In this document: positions 57,934-64,000 of the stretch, one piece after another
Position numbering within the stretch: position 1 is the stretch's first letter
How the letters are laid out: each line of letters opens with the position of its first letter
NCBI GenBank assembly: GCA_965200145.1
Contig: CBDATG010000003.1
Span: 806,001 to 870,000, forward strand
DNA length: 64,000 nucleotides
Direction of reading: 5' to 3'
DNA from: CBDATG01 sp965200145
GTDB taxonomy: Bacteria; Chloroflexota; Dehalococcoidia; Lucifugimonadales; Lucifugimonadaceae
Translations under genes and position numbers: made by a program
The notes under the pieces: model-generated
The model's input: the letters and a program-made list of their open reading frames with translations, nothing else
Told to the model about the DNA's origin: nothing
The model's database searches: none

Positions 57934-58998
57934 ATGCAACTTACTTCCAGAGAGATACAGACGCCGGCGACTGACACCAGAGTCGGCGAACAGGCTCCGC
58001 AATTCGCGGATGCGTCATCTGTTTTCCGCTACGCCTTCAAGCAGGCAGTCTGGGGCGTGATGTTCGTCGTCAGGAATGTCAACGACTTCCTGAGCATCAA
58101 TGGGCACTACCTGGCGGCGGCGATCGCGTTCTACGGCTTCATGTCGATATTCCCGCTCTCCATCGCGCTGCTGTGGCTCTCTAGGCGTTTCATCGGCATC
58201 GAGAACTTCGAGCAGAGACTGGTAGACGGCATCTTGGCACAGATACCGGTCTTGAACGCCAGCGAAGGCGTGTCCTTCGTGGAGAACTTCATCAACGAGG
58301 TAGTAACGACTAACAATCCTGCTCTCACTGGTTTCGCAGGGCTTGGCCTGTTCGTCGCCGGTATGGGCGTGTTCGGCTCTATACGCAAGAGCGTCAACAT
58401 CATCTGGGGAATCGCCCGACCGCGCCCGTTCCTCATCGAGCGCGTCATGGACATGGCGTTGATGCTCGGAGCGTCGAGCCTGCTCTTCCTATCTCTGCTG
58501 ATCACCGCAGTGCTGGCGTTCATCGAGCAGCTCACCGGCTTCTTCTTCCCGAACGCACAACCCTTCAATCCAGCCTTCGTCACGCTTGTAGGTTGGGTCG
58601 CACCGCCATTGATGACCTTCATCGTCTTCGTCATCGTCTACTGGTGGTTGCCGAACACCAAGACGCGTGTGACAGAGGTAACAGGGATCGCGTTGCTAGC
58701 GGCGGCGGCATTTGAGATTACCAAGCTGCTCTTCATCTTCTACCTGAACCGTGCTGGATCGTCGCTGTCGTCGCTCTACGGCTCCATCAGCACAATCATG
58801 CTCTTCTTCTTCTTCGTCTACGTCGAGGCTATCGTCTTGCTCGCAGGCGCGATGCTTTCTGCCAAGTGGTCGAACTTCATGCGAGTTCGCAGTCAGAAGA
58901 AGCAGATTGCAGCACTCGCGGAGAGCCTGGTACGCATCGACAGACAGCGTTCGTTACGATTCGCGCCGCAACAGTCTGACGCCAACCAACAGAGCTAG
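57934..58998 (+). CDS. YihY/BrkB family membrane protein, copy 2
   Basis: A 354-residue paralogue of the preceding protein, with the same span pattern: A-I-A-F-Y-G-F-M-S-I-F-P-L-S, G-V-F-G-S-I-R-K-S-V-N-I-I-W-G-I and L-Y-G-S-I-S-T-I-M-L-F-F. The cytosolic tail differs (R-S-Q-K-K-Q-I-A-A-L-A-E). Tandem arrangement with a five-base gap points to duplication and co-expression, possibly as a heterodimer. ATG 57934. Convergent with the PLP enzyme to the right. Confidence 0.88.
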   Translation: MQLTSREIQTPATDTRVGEQAPQFADASSVFRYAFKQAVWGVMFVVRNVNDFLSINGHYLAAAIAFYGFMSIFPLSIALLWLSRRFIGIENFEQRLVDGILAQIPVLNASEGVSFVENFINEVVTTNNPALTGFAGLGLFVAGMGVFGSIRKSVNIIWGIARPRPFLIERVMDMALMLGASSLLFLSLLITAVLAFIEQLTGFFFPNAQPFNPAFVTLVGWVAPPLMTFIVFVIVYWWLPNTKTRVTEVTGIALLAAAAFEITKLLFIFYLNRAGSSLSSLYGSISTIMLFFFFVYVEAIVLLAGAMLSAKWSNFMRVRSQKKQIAALAESLVRIDRQRSLRFAPQQSDANQQS

Positions 58999-59035
58999 CG
59001 CAGGGCGGGGTTTGCTACCCCTGCCACTTAGCAGA

Positions 59036-60088
59036 TCAAGGTCGGAACTTCGCCAACTCGTCAGCGTAGGTGAAGACCGCTGGCAACCCGCCGGTGTGCA
59101 CAAACACCACGTCCGCATCTGGCGGAACGTTGGACTCGCGGATATCGTCTATCAGTGCCGCCATAACGGTGCCGGTGTAGTTCGGGTCCAGCACCAGTGC
59201 ATCTGTGCGCGCGCAGAGGTGCATCGCCTCTGCTACCTCATGCGTCATGATGCCGTAACCCTCGCCTACGAACTGATCAAGCACCCGCATATCAGACTCG
59301 ATGAACGAAACTGGCAGTTCCAGCAGGTCGCGTATATCGCCGCTGTGCTGGAAGATGTAGTCATCCAGCGGCATGTCGTAGTTGACGGTGACACCGGTGA
59401 ACTTCCAGTCAAGTCCGAGGTTCTTGGCGGCGAGCATCAGGCCGCACAACGACCTACCCGCAACGGCGTAGACATGCACATTCGATAACCCAAGCTCCTC
59501 GATCTGCGCCATCAGCTCCAATCCCGCACGCACATATCCAACCATGCCCACAATGCGCGGGAACAGATGCTCCTGCAACAGATACACCTTGCATCCCTCT
59601 TCTTCTTCCAGCTGGAGCTTGAGGTCCGCCGCGTACTGTTGCGCAGTCTCGGACTGAAACTGGTCTAGCAGGTGCAGCTCTGTGCCTAGCAGCTTGTCGA
59701 TCAGCAGGTTGCCCTGCACCTTCCGATGCGCCGCGTTCTTCAACACCAGCACATAGCGCAGTCCCACCTTGTTCGCAGCCGCCGCTGTCAGACGCGCGTT
59801 GTTCGAGTGGTAATCCATGATGTTGATCAAAGTGTCGTAGCCGCCATCAACGATGTGCGGCATCTCGAACTCATAATGGCGCACCTTGTTGCCACCCATC
59901 CCGAGCCCAGTAAGGTCTTCCCGCTTGACGAATATGCGAGGTGCACTATCGCCACCAAGTTCAGACCGCAGTCGCGTCAGCTCCTCCAGAGGAGTAGGCG
60001 TGTGTGCAAGCTCAATACGCGGTAGAGCGTCCAGCTTGGCTTGCAGTTCATGCGGTGTAAGGTGCTGAGTGGGCATAGGTTCCGTCAC
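59036..60088 (-). CDS. D-cysteine desulfhydrase / ACC deaminase-like PLP enzyme
   Basis: A 350-residue fold-type II PLP enzyme. The family opening is H-T-P-T-P-L-E-E-L, then K-R-E-D-L-T-G-L-G-M-G-G-N-K-V-R, whose Lys binds PLP, and H-S-N-N-A-R-L-T-A-A. Members deaminate ACC, or remove sulfide from D-cysteine. The start is GTG 60088; ATG 60076 (M-P-T-Q-H) is an equal alternative. It is convergent with the YihY pair. Confidence 0.85.
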   Translation of the reverse strand: MTEPMPTQHLTPHELQAKLDALPRIELAHTPTPLEELTRLRSELGGDSAPRIFVKREDLTGLGMGGNKVRHYEFEMPHIVDGGYDTLINIMDYHSNNARLTAAAANKVGLRYVLVLKNAAHRKVQGNLLIDKLLGTELHLLDQFQSETAQQYAADLKLQLEEEEGCKVYLLQEHLFPRIVGMVGYVRAGLELMAQIEELGLSNVHVYAVAGRSLCGLMLAAKNLGLDWKFTGVTVNYDMPLDDYIFQHSGDIRDLLELPVSFIESDMRVLDQFVGEGYGIMTHEVAEAMHLCARTDALVLDPNYTGTVMAALIDDIRESNVPPDADVVFVHTGGLPAVFTYADELAKFRP

Positions 60089-60220
60089 ATCTGGTTTCCA
60101 TTGCGAAGTTCACGGGTAACAAGCATACCGTCAATCGCGCGAAATCTCGCAATGTTAACGAACACGATAGCCAATGCGTGTAAACTTCAAAGGCGCGCCA
60201 CACCCGCGGAACCCAAGCCG

Positions 60221-60586
60221 ATGTCCATCCCACGCAACGCAAGACCAGAGCGAAACGCTACCGCCACGGCAGGGCACCCAGCGGTGGCATCCACGCGCAC
60301 GGTATCGCAGTTCGCAGAGCGCATTTCCGCACTAGAACATATGTTTACCCCCCCCCCCCCCCCCGTTTTTCATAAATTTGTTCGTGAAATAGCGGCACCG
60401 AGTCGGATCGCCGACTATTCCGGACCGCAATCGCTCGCGGCGGGGTTTGAGTTACCCGCATCCACGGCTCCACACACACATCGCGACTTCGTCCCTGCGC
60501 TGTCGATGCGCGTGAACAGAACCTCATACTCCGCGGGAAACGGCGGATTGCACGATGCTGATACCTACAAGAGAGGCGGTTTCTGA
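60221..60586 (+). CDS. Uncharacterised ORF interrupted in phase by a poly-C tract
   Basis: A 121-codon frame with no recognised domain and a composition rich in Ala, Arg, Ser and Thr. It contains the C17 tract (60348-60364), read as five prolines. A change of one or two bases in the tract would shift the frame. The stop is two bases before the start of the lipoprotein at 60589, so the two may be coupled. The upstream 130 bases contain no other candidate. Whether it encodes a protein is uncertain. Confidence 0.35.
   Translation: MSIPRNARPERNATATAGHPAVASTRTVSQFAERISALEHMFTPPPPPVFHKFVREIAAPSRIADYSGPQSLAAGFELPASTAPHTHRDFVPALSMRVNRTSYSAGNGGLHDADTYKRGGF
60348..60364 (+). repeat. C17 homopolymer tract
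   Basis: Seventeen consecutive cytosines after ATGTTTA and before GTTTTTCAT. Homopolymers of this length are prone to slipped-strand changes during replication, and also to sequencing or assembly error. It is the only homopolymer of this length seen in the window. Confidence 0.95.
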
Positions 60587-60588
60587 TC

Positions 60589-61248
60589 ATGCACAGACGT
60601 GAAGGAGCGAAGTTCCCATGGGGTAAGGCTCTAGGTTGGTTGATTCCGATTGCCCTAGTCATCGTCGTGCCCATCGCTTGCTCAAATGCCGTTGACGAAG
60701 GCGAGAGCAGAAACCGCGCAATGAGCACGGTAATCGTGACTAGCGAATCTGCAATCCAAACCGAGGTCGCAACAAGAGTAGTGCCATTGATGGTGATTGA
60801 CGGAACAGCCGTCGCCGTTGTACCCCCAACAGAATCGGCTAGTGATTGCAATGAAGACTTCGTAGGACTCGACTCAAGCGTTGAGGACGCGATAGCTAGA
60901 GGTTACGAGATTAATTTCGCCGTCATCGAGGAGTCCGCATCCCCAGAGGAATTCATCAGTAAACGACCTGACGCGCTTCGCGAAGTCGCCCAAGTCTGGA
61001 GGGATGTTGCGGTAAACAGAGGTGCTGAGCCAGCACGCCTGCTAGGTGTGATCGCCGATACTTGGGAGCAGGGCGCGGCAATCGACATAAATGACGCGGC
61101 GGCGCAGGTACGCAACTCGCGGTCCCTCGCGGATGCTTACAGCAACCTCGCCGACAAGTTTGAGGAATGCGAGTCGACCAAGAGCTTCGCCTCAGTCCTG
61201 CGCGATGAGGCTCTGATACTGCGCCAACTGGCTAACGAAGCCAATTAG
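60589..61248 (+). CDS. Lipoprotein of an unrecognised family, copy 1
   Basis: A 219-residue exported protein. After a basic N-terminus, a hydrophobic segment ends in V-P-I-A-C, a lipobox with Cys31. The mature part begins with a flexible linker, then D-C-N-E-D-F-V-G-L, a helical domain containing R-E-V-A-Q-V-W-R-D and a Cys in F-E-E-C-E-S-T-K-S-F-A. The same framework recurs in the next gene. The two conserved cysteines may form a disulfide. No function is known. Confidence 0.7.
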   Translation: MHRREGAKFPWGKALGWLIPIALVIVVPIACSNAVDEGESRNRAMSTVIVTSESAIQTEVATRVVPLMVIDGTAVAVVPPTESASDCNEDFVGLDSSVEDAIARGYEINFAVIEESASPEEFISKRPDALREVAQVWRDVAVNRGAEPARLLGVIADTWEQGAAIDINDAAAQVRNSRSLADAYSNLADKFEECESTKSFASVLRDEALILRQLANEAN

Positions 61249-61285
61249 TCGCGACGACAGAAGCCGTGAGAAAGGTAGAACGACT

Positions 61286-61927
61286 ATGTGGAAGGTAGTA
61301 ATTCTTGGAACGCTCGCCAGCATTCTGTTCGTGGGATGCCAGCCGTCAGAGCCACCGACTGCTACGATCGCCGCGGACACACCACAACCAGCTGCGACAG
61401 CGACCGCTACATCGACGGCTGTGCCTACACCCACGTCTACGCCAGTTCCAACCGCGACGCCGAGCCCGGAACCGACGCTTTCGCCAACTCCAGCTGGGAA
61501 CGCAACAACCGAATGCAACGAGGATTTCGTGGGGCTTAGCGGTCCCGTCGAAGATGCTATCGACAAATCCGATGAACTGATACTGGGACTAACGTTTGTT
61601 CAGGCTGTTTCCTCGCCCGACCAAAAGAAGCAACTGTCTGACGCTGGTAGCGAGCTGGCCTCTATGTGGAACAACATCGCGCTAGATCTGGGGACACAGC
61701 CAAAGCAGGTGCTGGGGCGTGTCGCTGAGTCGTGGCGATCGCTCGCGAAGACCCCCTTAACCGAAGCCGAAGCGATGTCGGATGCTTACGCGTCAATCGC
61801 TGATGCATTGGAAGTACTGGCGGTTGAGTTCGAAAAGTGCGACGCGACTAGGGATTTCGCGAACGATGTACGGGCAAAAGCAGCCAGTTCGCAGATAATG
61901 GCAGACTTCGTTGGAAGGGGTCCGTAA
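61286..61927 (+). CDS. Lipoprotein of an unrecognised family, copy 2
   Basis: A 213-residue paralogue of the preceding protein. The lipobox is F-V-G-C (Cys18). A Thr/Pro linker (residues about 22-72) precedes the shared C-N-E-D-F-V-G-L and F-E-K-C-D-A-T-R-D-F-A elements. The short-range likeness is strong while the linkers are unrelated, as expected for surface lipoproteins. GAAAGG lies upstream of ATG 61286. Confidence 0.72.
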   Translation: MWKVVILGTLASILFVGCQPSEPPTATIAADTPQPAATATATSTAVPTPTSTPVPTATPSPEPTLSPTPAGNATTECNEDFVGLSGPVEDAIDKSDELILGLTFVQAVSSPDQKKQLSDAGSELASMWNNIALDLGTQPKQVLGRVAESWRSLAKTPLTEAEAMSDAYASIADALEVLAVEFEKCDATRDFANDVRAKAASSQIMADFVGRGP

Positions 61928-62072
61928 GTTGTACCTAGTCGCACATAGGCAACCGGGATTAATCGCGCGTCGAGCCGACGCTAAGATGCGTCGGGCGAGA
62001 CCAATCCGACTCTTGCGACAGGGTTGGATTGAATTAAGTGGTCGCCTATGCACTGGACAGAGGGTGCCCGAC

Positions 62073-62711
62073 ATGAAAACGTATCTAACAGCCTGCCTAA
62101 TCGCACTCATCGCCGCCGTCGCGTGCACCACTGAAGTGCCGGTGACGGTTGAGGTAGAAAAGCCAGTCACCCGAGTGGTACCGGAAACCGTGCAGGTAGA
62201 AGTAACCCGCGAAGTCGACGTGACACGGGAGGTTGAGGTGACTAGAGAAGTTGAAGTGACCCGGCAAGTGGAAGTCACACGGGAAGTTCAGGTCACCCGT
62301 CAGGTTTCCGTTACGCGAACCGTTGAGGTCAGTCGTCCGCCGATGCCCCGAAACCTTTGCGCCGACTATCCTCACATCCTCCTGCTCGGAGAACTCCAAC
62401 GGGACTACTTCGTCTCCGTCGCTGATCAAGCTTTCAAGAGTCTCATCGAGGAACAACTTCAGGACGCTCGCAGTCACCAATACCAGATATGCGGATCACA
62501 AAGCCAAGCTTCGGCGACCAAGTACGAGATGCAGACCTGGGAAGGTTTGGGGATTTGCTCCGAAACCCTGACGGTCGCGCAATACGTGCTGAGCGGTCCG
62601 GTCGAGTACGAAGACTTGAGTTCCGCCGTTCAAGACACAGTCTGGAATCTTCTGGTTGGATATGACGACTACTGCGACAACTCTTACCTTGAGTCGGTCG
62701 GGCTGGAGTAG
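62073..62711 (+). CDS. Lipoprotein with VEVTRE hexapeptide repeats, copy 1
   Basis: A 212-residue lipoprotein. The signal ends in A-A-V-A-C (Cys18). About ten tandem six-residue units of the form V-E-V-T-R-E span residues 21-87 and probably form an extended, rod-like stalk. The C-terminal domain starts L-C-A-D-Y-P and contains M-Q-T-W-E-G and D-Y-C-D-N-S-Y-L-E, with Cys pairs. Such repeats are common in Chloroflexota lipoproteins (family knowledge). ATG 62073 is chosen because it places the signal correctly. Confidence 0.75.
   Translation: MKTYLTACLIALIAAVACTTEVPVTVEVEKPVTRVVPETVQVEVTREVDVTREVEVTREVEVTRQVEVTREVQVTRQVSVTRTVEVSRPPMPRNLCADYPHILLLGELQRDYFVSVADQAFKSLIEEQLQDARSHQYQICGSQSQASATKYEMQTWEGLGICSETLTVAQYVLSGPVEYEDLSSAVQDTVWNLLVGYDDYCDNSYLESVGLE
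62139..62335 (+). repeat. 18-base tandem repeats, lipoprotein copy 1
   Basis: In-frame units of 18 bases, of the type GAAGTGACCCGGGAAGTT with variants, encode the V-E-V-T-R-E stalk. Copies differ mostly at third positions, so the array is old and kept by selection on protein sequence. Confidence 0.8.
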
Positions 62712-62793
62712 GGTTTCGGCCCGGCAGGTGCATACAACCCGATTCAACGTTGACCTGACCGCGTTTGACCACGCGTAAACGACATCAGGCACC

Positions 62794-63525
62794 ATGAATA
62801 CGTACTTGACAGCCAGCCTAATCGCACTCATCGCCGCCGTGGCGTGCACCACCGAAGTGCCGGTGACGGTTGAGGTTGAAAAGCCAGTCACCAGAGTGGT
62901 ACCAGAAACCGTGCGGGTAGAAGTCACCCGCGAGGTTGATGTGACACGGGAGGTTGAGGTAACACGGCAGGTCAACGTCACCAGAGAAGTGCCAGTCACT
63001 CGTGTCGTCGTCGAGACGGTGCAAGTTCCGGTGACTCGCACAGTCCAGGTGGTGCGGGAGGTTGAGGTCACTCGGGAGGTGGTGATTACACGTGTAGAGC
63101 CGGCGGGTCCGGCGTCACTTACTCCGACCAAACCTCGGCAGTTATGCGCGGACTACCCCTTCATCATCGAACTGGGCGAGCTCCAATTAGATCTGTACGA
63201 AGCGCAAGCAACAGTGGCTGAGCGAGTAGGGTCTGATACCCGCGCGGTTGCCAAAGCTGCCGTTGATTGGTTCACCGACCGCCTAGCGACAACGCGATTG
63301 AATCGATTCCAAGTGTGTGGTGTTCAACCAGAGCTATATGGATTCGAACACCGGGAAATGCAGACATTTGAAGGCAACGCCGTCTGCTCGAACACGTTAG
63401 ACCTAGTTCATGATGTTTATGCTCTCAATCCCGATTGGGACAACGCACCAGAAGATATCAGCGATGCCTGGTACGACAATCTGGACGGCTATGTCAATTA
63501 TTGCGACAACGACTTCCTAGAGTAG
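62794..63525 (+). CDS. Lipoprotein with VEVTRE hexapeptide repeats, copy 2
   Basis: A 243-residue paralogue of the preceding lipoprotein, with the same signal (A-V-A-C, Cys18) and first 50 residues nearly identical. The stalk is longer and less regular (residues about 21-105), including V-V-V-E-T-V-Q-V-P-V-T-R. The distal domain shares L-C-A-D-Y-P, M-Q-T-F-E-G and Y-C-D-N-D-F-L-E with copy 1 but is otherwise diverged. The two genes are 82 bases apart. Confidence 0.75.
   Translation: MNTYLTASLIALIAAVACTTEVPVTVEVEKPVTRVVPETVRVEVTREVDVTREVEVTRQVNVTREVPVTRVVVETVQVPVTRTVQVVREVEVTREVVITRVEPAGPASLTPTKPRQLCADYPFIIELGELQLDLYEAQATVAERVGSDTRAVAKAAVDWFTDRLATTRLNRFQVCGVQPELYGFEHREMQTFEGNAVCSNTLDLVHDVYALNPDWDNAPEDISDAWYDNLDGYVNYCDNDFLE
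62857..63100 (+). repeat. 18-base tandem repeats, lipoprotein copy 2
   Basis: The 5' part matches the array of copy 1 almost base for base; the 3' part is degenerate. The length difference between the two copies suggests gain or loss of units. Confidence 0.75.
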
Positions 63526-63614
63526 CCATCGCCACAACCGATAACACGAAGCCACTTTTTCGCGTATAGTTGCATACGGAACATCACACCCGTCAGTAAG
63601 GAGCCATCACCACG

Positions 63615-64000
63615 TTGAGAATCATCATGCAACTCGTTGGGCTCGGCATCGGGCTCGCCTCTGCCGCCGGGACGGCCTACACTGGTTACGAAACCGTGAA
63701 CGCATCGCCCGCCGCTAACTTTGACCAGAGCTTGGGTCAGGTAGTGAATCAGGTCGACCGGATGGGGACGAGCCTTAGCGACGCGGGCACTTACGTGGAG
63801 GAAGAGATAACCGAGGTGGATGTGAAGTACATCACCGACATTGTCCCGCTGATCGACCAGTGGAAGCCGCGCTACAGCTCCGCCATCGCTGCGTACAACC
63901 GCTTCGCCGCCAGCATCGAGTCGGCGACTGATCTGGCTGATGCCTATTTCGATGCACAGTCTGAGCTGACTGAGCGTTACAACAGCCCTGCAAGACGCGA
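63615..64000 (+). CDS. Secreted protein, partial
   Basis: The first 128 codons of a gene running off the right edge. A short hydrophobic segment (M-Q-L-V-G-L-G-I-G-L-A-S-A-A-G) suggests a signal peptide or membrane helix. The following part is helical and acidic, with W-K-P-R-Y-S-S-A-I-A-A-Y-N-R-F. AAGGAG lies eleven bases before TTG 63615; ATG 63627 is the alternative. No family is recognised. It is separated from the lipoproteins by about 90 bases. Confidence 0.55.
   Translation, partial: MRIIMQLVGLGIGLASAAGTAYTGYETVNASPAANFDQSLGQVVNQVDRMGTSLSDAGTYVEEEITEVDVKYITDIVPLIDQWKPRYSSAIAAYNRFAASIESATDLADAYFDAQSELTERYNSPARR

Noticed and set aside
60041..60220. Longer start for the poly-C reading frame
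   Set aside because: The extension overlaps the start of the PLP enzyme on the other strand, and ATG 60221 is a more natural start.

Overview
The window reads as one contiguous piece of a moderately GC-rich bacterial chromosome. No ribosomal RNA, CRISPR array, integrase or phage structural gene was seen. A Chloroflexota genome of the Dehalococcoidia/SAR202 kind is the best guess, and it is inference only. Support comes from lipoproteins with V-E-V-T-R-E hexapeptide repeats, many flavin amine oxidases and amidohydrolases, an MTHFR fused to a MetV-like domain, frequent TTG starts, and an interspersed CAGGATA-type repeat between genes.

Layout. 0-8 kb: housekeeping genes (partial acyl-CoA synthetase, prmC-prfA-hisS operon, tRNA-Pro, TrxB-like reductase, divergent argJ-argB). 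8-14 kb: an accessory block. Two divergent paralogues of a uracil-DNA-glycosylase-like family (8183-8929 and 11508-12272) flank a DUF262/DUF1524 GmrSD-like nuclease and an HNH protein. A third, truncated copy and two small genes lie between two identical tRNA-Val genes, followed by tRNA-Arg and tRNA-Leu. 14-20.8 kb: amidohydrolase, rmuC, hydroxyacid dehydrogenase, dnaX (without its zinc module), ybeY and a RhaM-like protein. 20.9-22.9 kb: an array of small paralogous genes (A1, A2-B2, A3-B3, inverted A4), each unit separated by a hairpin-forming repeat. 23-34.8 kb: a giant leucine-rich-repeat surface protein, then pheS-pheT, moeA and a DapA-like aldolase.

35-40.5 kb: a second defence-type block, with a D12 adenine methylase, a fused nuclease-methylase with a half-size specificity subunit, a DprA-like protein and the C-terminal stub of a phosphoribosyltransferase-type partner. 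40.5-50.2 kb: metabolism. This holds an MFS transporter, DM13 protein, sarcosine-oxidase-like enzyme, two tandem alpha carbonic anhydrases (one missing a zinc-ligand His), a second flavin oxidase, a SelA-like PLP enzyme, formylglycine-generating enzyme and a zinc alcohol dehydrogenase. 50.4-52.4 kb: a DNA methylase fused to an HNH nuclease and a decayed IS1595-type transposase. 52.4-60 kb: amidohydrolase, MTHFR/MetV fusion, pterin-dependent methyltransferase, twin YihY/BrkB membrane proteins and a PLP deaminase. 60-64 kb: a C17 homopolymer in a small reading frame, then two families of tandemly duplicated lipoproteins and a partial secreted protein.

The strongest candidates for something undescribed are the UDG-like/DUF262/HNH block, the repeat-punctuated A/B small-gene array, and the DprA plus phosphoribosyltransferase-stub pair.
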